Origin: Botrytis cinerea B05.10
Lineage: Eukaryota; Ascomycota; Leotiomycetes; Helotiales; Sclerotiniaceae
Assembly: GCF_000143535.2 (NCBI RefSeq)
Contig: NC_037315.1
Coordinates: 1,550,001 to 1,614,000 of the forward strand
Length of the DNA: 64,000 nt
Direction of reading: 5' to 3'
Of the stretch, positions 1 to 10,106 are shown in pieces. The position numbers and the translations under genes were made by a program. The notes under the pieces are model-generated. The model saw only the letters and a program-made list of their open reading frames with translations, made no database searches and was not told where the DNA came from. Every line of letters begins with the position of its first letter. Position 1 is the stretch's first letter.

Positions 1-1
1 A

Positions 2-628
2 ATTTTAATTGGGTTGCCCGCGTTCATCCTCCTGCAGAACAACAATGTTGGTCATTACACAGTCCCAACTCAAGTATTCGCTCTTCTCCGTGGCAACGTT
101 GCTTTATTTTCGCTGACAATTCCTATGCTCGATGTGAATAGTCAGCTAGAAGCTCTCATGTCCGCCAAACCAGATATGAAGACGTTAATGGCAGACATTC
201 GTGGAAAAATATATCATGAACCATTTTCGGAGCTTTTAAATTGGAGGGCGCCGGGTGAGATTATTGATGAGGAAAGCCAGGCTGCTTATACCTTTGCATT
301 GAATTATTGTGGACGCATTCTACTCGGTGTTGAAGGTGGTGAGGACCTTTACGAACTTCGCCGCGTCATTTATGCGTTTCCGACAGTCACACATGAAGCA
401 TTCGTTCAACAATTGAACAAAAAAAACAATAGAGCACTTGTTATTTTGGCTCACTTTTTTGCACTTTGCAAAGCTGCCGATAATGTCTGGTGGATGAGAG
501 GAATTTCGGAAAGAGAGGTGTTTGGTATACAATCCATTCTCCCTGAAAATTGGCAATGGGCAATGGCATGGCCTCTGCAGAAGCTTGCAGAGTACGCTGC
601 TATTAATAGGCCAGCTTCAACTAAATAG
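2..628 (+). CDS. C-terminal part of a Zn2Cys6-type fungal transcription factor (5' end outside window)
   Basis: The frame is open from the first bases of the window to a TAG at 626-628, so the start and any DNA-binding domain lie upstream. The visible ~209 residues resemble the C-terminal regulatory region of fungal C6-finger proteins of the sterol-uptake-regulator (Upc2-like, DUF3468) kind. The typical elements are an E-L-R-R-V hydrophobic segment, a V-T-x-x-F-V-x-x-L turn, an 'ALVILAHFFALCKAADNVWW' stretch and a final W-x-W-A-M-A-W-P segment. In that family this part mediates regulation, not DNA contact. No DNA-binding motif is visible because the gene is truncated by the window edge. A P450 heme-motif relic follows on the same strand, which could mean a decayed metabolic locus, but that is inference. 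Assignment rests on motif resemblance alone. Confidence 0.6.
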   Translation: MLIGLPAFILLQNNNVGHYTVPTQVFALLRGNVALFSLTIPMLDVNSQLEALMSAKPDMKTLMADIRGKIYHEPFSELLNWRAPGEIIDEESQAAYTFALNYCGRILLGVEGGEDLYELRRVIYAFPTVTHEAFVQQLNKKNNRALVILAHFFALCKAADNVWWMRGISEREVFGIQSILPENWQWAMAWPLQKLAEYAAINRPASTK

Positions 629-862
629 GCAGATGGTGATATGTCATATTTGTGCATTTTTGTATAGTACAAACTAGAAAGCTGCTTGCGGAACCTAAAA
701 TCAATCTTCAATTTCGATTAGAATGGCACCGGCCCCGCTGCTGCACCGATTTGTTTCTTGAATGCTATAATCCAGACAGTTTGCCTATATCCCCTGCCTT
801 TGAGATAGTATTCGCAGAATCATCCTTGTAGACGGTGGAAATCTCAATGGAATTCCTATTCC

Positions 863-1075
863 ATGAGGTGTAGCAGTCTAAAGGGCCTGCTGAACGACAT
901 TCCAACTACTGGATATGTTCTACCTCGCAGGATGGGACTGAATGATGAGAGAAACGAACCGAGCAACAATTTTGAAATAGAACCTTACCCATTTGATGCT
1001 GATGCGAAAGCTGCTTTCACTCCATTCTTTTCGGGCTCTCGCAACTGTGTAGCTCAGAGGCCTTCAATAGTATGA
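863..1075 (+). pseudogene. Cytochrome P450 heme-region relic
   Basis: A ~70-codon open frame contains V-L-P-R-R-M-G-L followed 38 residues later by P-F-F-S-G-S-R-N-C-V-A-Q. This matches the P450 order of a P-E-R-W-like motif followed by the heme loop F-x-x-G-x-R-x-C-x-G, with the cysteine ligand present and the usual last glycine replaced by alanine. Nothing upstream gives an I-helix or an E-x-x-R motif in frame, and the frame stops soon after the heme loop. I read it as the remains of the 3' end of a P450 gene. An intact exon of a heavily spliced gene is possible, but no partner exons could be found nearby. Confidence 0.4.
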
Positions 1076-1250
1076 ATGCGAATCCTTTTCTTCAAACCGG
1101 TGGCTTATTTGAAATGGCTCCAGCATTGAACCTTGGAACATTACTTAGCCTCGATATACCATTATCTGAGGATCTTCCCACAATGGTATCAGCAGGAAAT
1201 TGACTATATCAATGCGTAGAAGTCCAATCCTGGCGAATATTTTAGGTCAT

Positions 1251-1852
1251 ACGCGAAGAAGCATTATACTTTTTTTTTCATCCTTTATTCATACTACTTT
1301 TAGATATTTTTAAATCACACGATTGTTTTCTTTGCTTTGCTTTCAGAACACACCTCTGATCCCCCAACCAACAAGAATTTAGCTTGTAACTACTTATCAC
1401 AAAGTCTAGTCTCTACATTGCTTTCTCTGCAGCTGCATATGACTTGCTGCTTTTAGCTTTTCGAAATATCGAATATCCTTAAATGATGTTACGTATTGGC
1501 CTGATATATCCTATCCGTGGATTCGATAACAAGTTATCTGTCTGTGGGTTTAGTGTTGTATGCATGCTGGGAATTAAATAATAGTAAAAATAGTCACCAA
1601 TGTGCAGAAACTGGCTTTTAAACTCTCACAGGAATGGAAGATGCTAATGTCTTTGATTAATAGTTTTTATTAAATGAATGACTTTGATCCAGCCATACAA
1701 GTAAAATATGTCTGGCAATCATTCCGAGTAAACATTAATTCATGTTTTGACGCTTGTGCTATCTCATAAGGATGCGTGGTATCCTATTAGTTAACCTTAT
1801 AAGCCAATTAGCAAGAAAGGTTCACCTTCCGCTACATCCCCGACAAATAGTT
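1251..1852. other. Intergenic, no gene seen
   Basis: About 600 bp of AT-rich sequence between the P450 relic and the 3' end of the minus-strand membrane-protein pseudogene. Short open frames have no recognisable domain. Nothing else noted. Confidence 0.5.
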
Positions 1853-2751
1853 CTAGCTGCCTTGCAATTCAGCCCTCTCACTGCCCCCAATCTCAGCTAC
1901 AACATTGCTCCTATTTCCAATGAAGGGTTGCTTTGGAGGGTCATAGTATGCTGGAGGTCCTATTGAAGTCTCTGTAGAAGAACTTTTAGCACGGCGTCGC
2001 CGCCTGAAAAAAAGGAATGCCAGCCCGGTAATCGAGAAAGCCACAACCACAATACCCACAGCAATACCGGCTTTTGCGCCTCCACTCAAACTACTACTCT
2101 CAGAGGTGGATATGGGTGTGGGTGTTGCCGGTGTAGTCGAGATTGCTGATTGTGTCGCTGAAATGCTGGCGATAGCTGTGCTAGAGGCCGACGAAGATAT
2201 CTGGGTCGATCTTGTTGGAGAAGAAGATGCTGTCAAAGTCGATGAAAAGGCTCCATCAATGACCAAGAAAATTCTTGAGAACTAGAATTATACGCTGAAA
2301 TGAGATCTTTGAATTGGAGGACATATTTCGCATCTTTACTTAGAACACTCGCTGGTATTGTGATGGTTCAGTCATGGGTGCCACTTTTATTTGTATTCAC
2401 ATTCTCTAAAAGATTGCAGGATAATATTCAGTAAGACTAACAGAGTGCAAGTCCAAGCCATTGAAAGCTACAACGGCAGGGAATCTCCATACCTATTAGG
2501 TGGCTGAATTCCGTTGTATCGTAATCCCATATCGTAACCCACAGGTTAGATAGAGTTTGAAATTTATAGCCCTCTAGTACCGGGTTCCAAGTAACCTGCA
2601 GTGTTGTGCCCTCGGTATAGATTTTAGAAAGGTCGGCAGTGTTACCATCCGGCACAATCCAGACGGTGGAAGAGACGTATGTTTGGGCATAAATTGGAAG
2701 AGTGTAGAAAACACAGATGACGAGAATAAGAGTGAGGATATAGCTTCCCAT
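1853..2751 (-). pseudogene. Single-pass membrane (sensor-like) protein, broken by a stop and a frameshift
   Basis: The first exon starts at 2751 with a signal peptide (hydrophobic core ILTLILVICVFYTLPIYA, cleavage near AQT) and an extracellular segment rich in W and T. It ends at an ATAG|GTATGG donor near 2499. After an intron of about 90 nt the frame resumes with N-V-N-T-N-K-S-G-T-H-D, then an in-frame TGA (2368-2370) where this protein type normally has Trp, then T-I-T-I-P-A-S-V-L-S-K-D-A-K-Y-V-L-Q-F. Near 2270 the frame must shift to continue into F-L-V-I-D-G, a Ser/Thr-rich stalk, one TM helix (AGIAVGIVVVAFSITGLAFL) and a short basic tail with P-P-A-Y-Y. The order signal peptide, beta-rich domain, Ser/Thr stalk, TM, tail is common in uncharacterised fungal wall-sensor-like proteins. 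The two lesions argue for a pseudogene. Confidence 0.6.
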
Positions 2752-3294
2752 TGCCGTTCGTTTGCTGATAGGGAATAGATGACTCCGTCTCAATTACGTT
2801 CATCCGTCGTCATCAAACAATCGTGACAGAGGGATCACACACTTGTGTACGAAGGATCAGCGAATTGTTTGAGTAATGTGCCACCTGAGTATCCATTTGA
2901 AGCCTTTTGGTAATCCTAAAATTCACTTACCGTTCTATGTTGGTCGTCATACCAGGACCAACATGTTGGGAAAATTTTGAAGCTCAACATGTATGAACAG
3001 TGAATACGGTGCTTAGTTACTGCTTACTCAGCCCATGGCACTGGCAGTCAATTGGATAGTGGACGAACCAGAAAAACGATTCGCAGACCTTCCCATAATT
3101 GACCAATGATTAATTTTATTTGATCTAAGGGCGCTTACAATGGTCGCAACGAGGGATAAAAAAAACCATTCCCGCCAATCAATGGCTGGCTATAAATATT
3201 AATACCTCATTTTCATAGATTGAACGAACAAAGTGTACATACAACAGGGATTTCATTAATAATCCCCATTATAACTTAGAATCTTATTCTATTA
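2752..3294. other. Intergenic, no gene seen
   Basis: Upstream flank of the membrane-protein pseudogene, leading to the left end of the inverted-repeat element. No ORF with recognisable content. Confidence 0.5.
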
Positions 3295-3733
3295 ACGTAG
3301 TTTATCAGCATGTGGCCTATATCATCATGTGGCCCATCTCAAAACACATACAAAATTCGTCTGTGCGTAACCGTGCACTTTCTTTATTTATTGATATAAT
3401 TTGATTTTTTTAAAAAAAATATTATAATTATTTATATAAATAATAAGAATTTCTAATGAATTTTTAAAAATCTAATTTTATATAATAGTTATTATAAAAA
3501 TGATTTTTTTGTAACGAAAATCGTGACAATTTCACTTCTTTTTCTGATATAATAAAAATATAAAAGTAAAAACTGCATTTTTGAATATTTGAATTTTTAA
3601 TATTATTAATTAAGCTTCTATTTTCAAAAAATATAGATTAGTTATTAAAATATGAATATTTTAGAAAGCTTGATTTAGGTGATTTTCGAAATGGGCCACA
3701 TGCTGATATGGGCCACATGCTGATAAACTACGT
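3295..3733. mobile_element. MITE-like element with 46-bp terminal inverted repeats
   Basis: The left end (3295-3340) begins ACGTAGTTTATCAGCATGTG and the right end (3688-3733) is its reverse complement with about three mismatches over 46 bp. Each terminus carries the motif CAGCATGTGGCCCAT twice in tandem, slightly diverged (CATCATGTGGCCCAT in one left copy). The 347-bp interior is extremely AT-rich with no coding potential. TA dinucleotides flank both ends (3293-3294 and 3734-3735), consistent with a TA target-site duplication as in Tc1/mariner-type non-autonomous elements. Family assignment is inference, because no transposase is present. Confidence 0.75.
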
Positions 3734-4251
3734 TATAGTAAAAATTATTACTATATTTTAGCTTCATAAAGAATAAAACGTTAAAAACTAGATGCTTTAT
3801 ATTTTGTTTCATTTTTATATAGAAAATGCTGAAAAATTGTAAATACTACCTAGTTATCTGTTTTTCAAATTTATGTTTAATACAAGTACTCATGAGTATC
3901 CGCAAGTATAAATAGGGAACAGGTATCGGGGCCTCTGATTGGACCCCCGTTAATAATAGCTTGGGGACGGATATTGGAAATTTTATACGAAACCCACCGG
4001 TTGCGGCCACTTGGGCGCTTACAGAATGAAACCCTATCTGTGACCGTTATGTCCTCCGAGGTAGCCTCATCTAATCAATTTGATCTCAATTTAACCTGTA
4101 CTCTCTTTCCCGCGTTCTTGTGAAGACTGACTCTTTTCATTTTCTAAACGTTCCTTATATTTCGATCTTTACAAACTTTGCCTCTCTTTAATTTCGGATG
4201 ACATTCGAAATTAAAATAATTCGTTGCGGAAGTGTAATTTGACTAATAATT
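3734..4251 (+). promoter_or_regulatory. Upstream region of the GH47 gene
   Basis: Non-coding 518 bp between the MITE-like element and the mannosidase start codon. A TATAAATA at 3907-3914 lies about 340 bp before the ATG, and pyrimidine-rich stretches (CTCTCTTTCC, CCTCTCTTTA) sit closer to it, as is common in fungal promoters. The insertion of the MITE some 520 bp upstream could affect expression, but nothing in the sequence proves it. Confidence 0.35.
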
Positions 4252-6187
4252 ATGGCCTTCAGATGGAAGGCATCGATCTTCATTGTTGCGATATTTCTTC
4301 TCTTTTTTATTTACCATGGGCCAGCCCTTCAACGCTATCAAAGATCATATGATCGAACTCAACCAATAGTTCAGTCTGGTTCAGATGAAAAAGGAAACAA
4401 GTTTCGGTGGTCTGAAGTCCCACATAGCTTTCCTGTCACCGACTTTATACCTCTTCCTACGAACCCGGTCACAACCATACCGAGAATCCAGCATCGTTTT
4501 GGGAAAGAAACTCAAGCCGAAAAGTCAATCCGACAAGCTAGGCTTGATGCTGTCAAAAGCAACTTTACACATGCATGGAATGGCTACACTAGCCATGCAT
4601 GGTTGAAAGATGAGGTAATGCCCTTGTCGGGAGGATCAATGGATCCATTCGGGGGGTGGGCCGCGAGCTTGGTCGATACTCTCGGTCAGTACACAGCGTT
4701 CAGAATTCTATATCATTCTAATAAGTCTGTCTCTAGATACTCTTTGGATCATGGGTATGCATTCGGAATTTAAAGTAGCCGTCGAAGCTATTCAAGAGAT
4801 TGATTTCAGTACCTGCGCTCTTGACCAAATTAACGTCTTTGAAACTACTATTCGGTACTTGGGTGGTTTTCTTTCCGCTTATGAGTTAAGTGATGGAAAG
4901 TACCCCGTTTTGTTACAGAAAGCGAAGGAGATGGGAGAGATGCTGTACAAGTCCTTCGATACACCCAATCATTTACCAATTCTTCGCTGGTATTACCATG
5001 TTGCTGCCACTGGTGCTGTGCAGGACGCCGAAGAAAATGTTCTAGAGTCTGAGATTGGTTCATTGACTCTAGAGTTCACACGTCTTAGCCAGATTACAGG
5101 TGATCTCCGATACTACGATGCTGTGCAGCGCATCATGAATATCTTCGACAACCAGCAACCTTTATCGAAGCTACCCGGAATGTGGCCGGTGGTTGTGAAC
5201 GCGAAGGACATGAACTTCGTGGAATATGGAGGTTTTACTATAGGTGGTATGGCTGATTCATTGTATGAGTATCTACCAAAGGTAAGCTTTCATCATCTTC
5301 GAAGAGATTTCATCTATTATGTGCTAATATTTAAAAGCAACATCTACTACTCGGTGGAGCTACTCAGCAATATAGGAGAATGTATGAATTTTCAATGATT
5401 GCAATGAGACGCAACATATTCTTCCGCCCGATGACCAAGAATGGTGAAGATGTTCGCTTGCCTGGTAACGTGGATAGTGATGGGAAGACATCCGTCACAG
5501 AGCTCAAAACCGATGGAGAAGCACAACATCTGGGCTGCTTTGCAGGAGGGATGGTTGCTATTGGTGCAAAGATATTTGAAAATGAACAGGATCTAGAATT
5601 GGCAAGAAAACTTACCGATGGATGTCTCTGGGCTTACGAAAATATGCCACTTGGAATTATGCCTGAAAAGATGCATACAGTTCCATGTGAAAACGACAGT
5701 CACTGCCCCTGGCACGAGCAGAAGTGGCTTGAAGGTATAGATAAAGACACTGAAGGCAATGAAACTGTGCATGAAAAGATCCAACAGCACCGGCTAGTAG
5801 CTGGAGTCACCAAATTTGATGACGGTCGCTATATTCTCAGGCAAGGCTCCCCATATTCCCGTACTAGTGACTCTTCTAACTTTCAACAGGCCGGAAGCAA
5901 TAGAGTCCGTCTTTATACTTTATCGCATCACTGGTGACCCCAAGTTGCGAGAACAAGCCTGGACAATGTTCAACAATATTATCAAACATACAATCACCGA
6001 AATTGCGCATGCTGCTCTTGACGACTGCACCGTATCTGATAATCCTCCCAAGGCTGACAGAATGGAATCGTTCTGGATGGCTGAAACTCTCAAATACTTC
6101 TATCTCATATTTGCTGATCCAAATCTGATTAGCTTAGATGAGTATGTCCTTAATACTGAGGCACATCCATTGAGGAGGCCAAAATAA
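4252..6187 (+). CDS. GH47 class I mannosyl-oligosaccharide alpha-1,2-mannosidase
   Basis: Removes alpha-1,2-linked mannose from N-glycans in the ER/Golgi. Join 4252..4684, 4737..5281, 5338..5840, 5890..6187 gives 592 aa. The N-terminus is a type II signal anchor (IFIVAIFLLFFIYHGPAL). Family motifs appear in order: H-A-W-N-G-Y near residue 105, [21 protein letters not shown] spanning the first splice, D-Q-I-N-V-F-E-T-T-I-R-Y-L-G-G, Y-L-P-K-Q-H-L-L-L-G-G, R-P-E-A-I-E-S-V-F-I-L-Y-R-I-T-G-D, M-E-S-F-W-M-A-E-T-L-K-Y, and the terminal L-N-T-E-A-H-P whose Thr binds the catalytic calcium. Intron 3 (5841-5889) has a GC donor (AG|GCAAGG). All reading phases close, so the gene looks functional. Confidence 0.93.
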
Positions 6188-6442
6188 TGTTTCAATCGAG
6201 TTGGATTCTTCAATACCAAATTCAACAGTATAATCTTTTCAGAGTGGCAAATTGTCTTCTTGTCAATTTTCTTGCACTGCCTTGACTGCTAGACTGATAA
6301 TGACATAATCACCCATTGGACTCAATTAGAGTTTCTATTTGTTGGAAATGACTATGGAATTTTGATTCAATGATGTAAATGAAGCTCAAAAAAAGCAATA
6401 AAAGCATGCTTTTAGAGGCTTTGGCTTTCTCGCCTTTTGAAA

Positions 6443-7292
6443 TCAGAAATCCAGCATCTCTCTCCACTGATTAAATTGTATCAAGGACAAATTTGCGAGA
6501 ACTAGGCCTTTTATCTCTTTGTACGACCCAATTTCTAGAAACTCCTTTGTAAAGAACTCGAGTTCCATATATTGCTCATTGTTTGCATCCTCCATGGAAT
6601 CAAGTAGCCGATGAATTTCTCGTTTCATTTCCATATCGTAAACGAGTCGTCCCTTGCTGTGTGGGTAGGGATATTTGGATACTCTCTCCATTCTTCTAGT
6701 CCAGCAATGGACAAACAACTCGTAGTTCCAATACTTGTCCTTAAGATCTCGATAATTTTCTTCGTTATTGTAATATAGTCGGCGAATAAACCGTCCGTAG
6801 TGTTCATAACGATTTAAGATCCTAAGTCTCATATCGTAGTCTTCAGGTTTACACACGCGTGTCACCACTCTATATCTATAGTTTTTGGGTTAATAAATAC
6901 TCAGTATTGGCGGGTACTTGATGAGTTTCAACTGTACGTCTTTGACCCTAAAAGTGTCCAGATGATTGATATGAATGGTGACGCCAGTGTTATATAAAAT
7001 TATTGGTCGCGGAAACACGTCTTTAAATATCACATACATACGGCGGCATGTGAATGCAACGGAAACATCTGAGACATCGAGAGATTGCATGATTCTCAGT
7101 AGAACCTCCGTGGGCAACTTTTCCAGTGTTGAATCTATTCTTATGTTATTAGCTAGTGACCATCTATAATCTTATGAAAATGCACTTACCTGATTGTTCT
7201 TTGGCCCGGGAGACTGACGAAAAATAAAGTGCATTTTTGAGGTCTTCAATTAGCGGTCTGAAGTGTTGTTTTTTCGATATCTGGTTACCCAT
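6443..7292 (-). pseudogene. F-box-like family member with one premature stop
   Basis: Start ATG at 7292 (MGNQISKKQHFRPLIEDLK...), exon 1 7292..7190, intron 7189..7135 (GTAAGT...TAG), exon 2 7134..6443. The F-box lies at the start of exon 2: L-P-T-E-V-L-L-R-I-M-Q-S-L-D-V-S-D-V-S-V-A-F-T-C-R-R-M-Y. The frame is then interrupted by a TAA at 6890-6892 (minus strand) and continues in the same frame for 148 codons to F-N-Q-W-R-E-M-L-D-F-stop. Read through the stop, it would be 264 residues, the same length as the intact paralogue at 22413-23257. F-box proteins normally recruit substrates to SCF ubiquitin ligases via Skp1. A single CAA-to-TAA change would explain the break, so a recent pseudogene, allele-specific stop or readthrough are all possible. 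Confidence 0.7.
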
Positions 7293-8876
7293 CTCATAAT
7301 TTAGCGAGATATGGGGCTGTGGAGTAAATAATTGTCATTGGTGAGGGTTGCAAAAAAGCCCAAAATGATTGGCATGATTTCGATGGAAGTATTTCAATAC
7401 TGAAGCTCTCGAAACATTTTTATTCCTATGTCTAAGTTAAAAATGCATGCCCGCACGATACTGTTGTGCACTGGACTCATTCATTTGATAGTTTTTATCA
7501 TTCCATATCCTCATGAGGTGACTTCTGCACCATTTTGAGAGCCATAATGAGTACTGCTCATAAATCATAACCTTAGATGCTGAACAAGACGATCCCAGTG
7601 GTAGATATATCACGAGACTAGTGAGTGTACACGACCAAGTGCACTAGAGTGCTAGCAAACAAGTGTGTTGTATATAGCTCTCATAGATCTGAGCCTAGAA
7701 TAGATAGACAATACAATAAATTGAACCATATAGCTATTATGAGCACGTCGTGATCACCACCAAGGTAAAAACAACAAGATGAAACAGGTATATGATCTTG
7801 AGAAGTAATTAGATTAATGAAATGCAGATGCTTGAGCGATAGTTCTAATGAATGATGTGGCGTTTGATTAAATCACGACCATCTAGGAAACTGGTTTTTG
7901 CCCAAGAATCAGTGATCCCATTAGTCCGAACTACATTTATCTTGAGATTTTAGCCTTGAAATTTCGAAGATTATTATCAGTAAACTCAATCATTTCAAAT
8001 CAATTTGACAATTAAAACTATTTCATAATTTGAAAGAAATTGCATATTGTAAAGTTTTTCATTGCTAGACTATAGTTCGGAACTCTGTCCTTGATCTTCA
8101 AGAGAATTTTCATAAAACTTATAGCCAGGCTGGATTTATATCAAGATGTGATTAGCGACTGAATACAATGGTGAATTTAATTAGTAGATATTAGTTGATT
8201 AGTCATTGAAATACTCATCGAACATAAATTTCAAAAATAGTCACCCTAACACGTCATGACGTCACGACTTGGAGATTCCCAGAGCCAATAAAAATCTATA
8301 CGAGCTATCAGCATTAGTTGCAATGTAGATTGATCTTCTCAATTCAAGGGGAAGCAAGCTATCATGGATGCATTGTTGTTTAAAATCATAGGCGCAACAC
8401 TAGACGACAGTTAACCGAGAAGCAAATACCACAGAGATTAATTGTTCTCAACTAACAGACACAGATCAATTTTTACATTCATTGAACGTTTCAGTTAAGT
8501 TTGCAAAATATGGAATGCTTGCATTGCTAATAGCTAAAGCGCTTTAGAAGTAAATCGTAGCGTGTGATCCAAAGTAGGGCCGGCCAAATCCAAAAGATTA
8601 CTGATGTGGAAATAATATTGAAAAGAAACGCCGTTTTAGAATGTCACATAGTTCTAAGGAGAGTCATAATTAAGCAGAATAAAGTAGTGGATTTCAGGAT
8701 AAGACTATTCAGGTTTTTGGCACAATAATGGGCTAAACTAATGGCCGTGTTTGCTGTTTCTTCATATGACCTCCCAGCTCCGTGATTCGCACCATGATAT
8801 AATCCATTTAATGATATGACTTGATCAATATGTCATTGTTTTTGATGGTTAAAGCCCACTGCTATTGAAATTCTTT
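7293..8876. other. AT-rich intergenic region between two F-box-like genes
   Basis: About 1.6 kb without a supportable gene. The stretch at roughly 7660-7770 resembles 21190-21300, which lies upstream of the decayed F-box copy, suggesting a duplicated flank. A CRE-like TGACGTCA sits at 8257-8264. Confidence 0.5.
8257..8264. promoter_or_regulatory. CRE-like palindrome TGACGTCA
   Basis: A perfect TGACGTCA, the consensus for CREB/ATF-type bZIP factors, preceded by a further CGTCATGACG palindrome. It is about 600 bp from the 3' end of the nearest gene and not in an obvious promoter, so function is uncertain. Confidence 0.25.
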
Positions 8877-9761
8877 TTAATGTTCCCGCCACTGCTCTCT
8901 TCTCGCTTCGGTGACCGACCACCCTTGTCCATACCCCTCATTAGCTACTTTTATACCCGTATCGATGATATATATGAATATATCCTCTGGTTTTTTGTTC
9001 TTGTAAACATTCATGATACTGTTCATTTCGTCAATCCATGCATTTCCGCCCATGGTAAGTGGAGAAGGATAGTAAGGAGGCTTATCATCTCCACAGAACT
9101 GCAGCCATCCTCTCTGGATGTGAACGTAGGCGCACCATGCGACAAGCAATTGCTTTAAAGCATGTCCTGAAGGATCGGCTTCCTCGCCATAAATGTCACG
9201 GAGCAGAAACTTGCCAACATAAAATCCTGGTATGGCACAGTACATCAAGAGGTCAGATGATCCGAGAGAAATATCTCGAAAGTAGATATACTTTGTAGTA
9301 TCGCCATTTCCAATCCATTCATCAAGTAGTTCATAAAGCCGAGCATTTGGCCGAAAAAGTGGGTGCTGAACATCTTCCTTTGACGTCTTATCCCAAAGAA
9401 GGGTCTCCAGAAGCAGGGCATCTGAGTGTGGGTACTGACGCTTGTATTCATCATGAACTTGGTGACAAGTAAGGCCAAATACCGCTCCAAATGTGGGGCC
9501 AAGGTGCTCCATGATGTTTGAAATGAGCTCAGCAGGGAGAATTTCAACTATAGAGTTCTTCTCGGGGATTGACATCTGCTGTGTTGATGCATAAATAGCT
9601 AGAGATAAGTTAGAATAGCTGAATAGGATCAGAAAAAGCTGAGAGGAAATAGGCTAACCAGAGATCTCATAGCTAACTTCGACGTAATCTTCGAGTGGAG
9701 ATTTAGCGGATTTGGGAGGCGCGATTGATATCAATTCAGCGTCTTTCTTTACCGAAGGCAT
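8877..9761 (-). CDS. F-box-like protein (intact family member)
   Basis: Start ATG at 9761 (MPSVKKDAELISIAPP...), exon 1 9761..9659, intron 9658..9599 (GTTAGC...CTAG), exon 2 9598..8877, giving 274 aa. The F-box-like segment is E-I-L-P-A-E-L-I-S-N-I-M-E-H-L-G-P-T-F-G-A-V-F-G-L-T-C-H, followed by a W/Y-rich variable region and a C-terminal R-R-E-Q-W-R-E-H. Exon 1 is 103 nt and the intron is phase 1, as in the broken copy at 6443-7292. The C-terminal Q-W-R-E signature is shared with the other family members in this window. A role as an SCF substrate adaptor is inferred only from the F-box. Confidence 0.7.
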
Positions 9762-10106
9762 CGTGAAGCGTTTCAAAAATTTAAACTTGATAGTGGCAAT
9801 GAATTGGAGTCTTTCGTTGATTCCGATTGCGGAGTGTAAATGCTACTCAGTTGATTGGGTGCAGATAATTGGAAGAATGTTGTGAATCTCTTTCTGTGGA
9901 GATGTGTTCGCATGCATTTTAAGAGAAACTGAGCACCGTAATACAGCCAGCCCATTTTAGCGACAAGAAACTTCAACCGTATGAATAACATCAATTTATG
10001 ACTAGCCGTAGCGTTTTAAAAAGCAGTAATTCATTATAATATGATTTACTTCTAGTCAAGTCACGTTATGTCTAGAATATTATCTATTGATAATTCATAA
10101 ATTATC
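9762..10106. other. Intergenic gap, no gene seen
   Basis: 345 bp between the start of the F-box-like gene and the 3' end of the sugar transporter, both on the minus strand. The small open frame at 9773-9994 has no recognisable content. Confidence 0.5.

Noticed and set aside
6869..6915. Tiny intron removing the TAA in the F-box-like gene
   Set aside because: The only GT...AG pair around the stop spans about 25 nt, is below the usual fungal minimum and would shift the frame.
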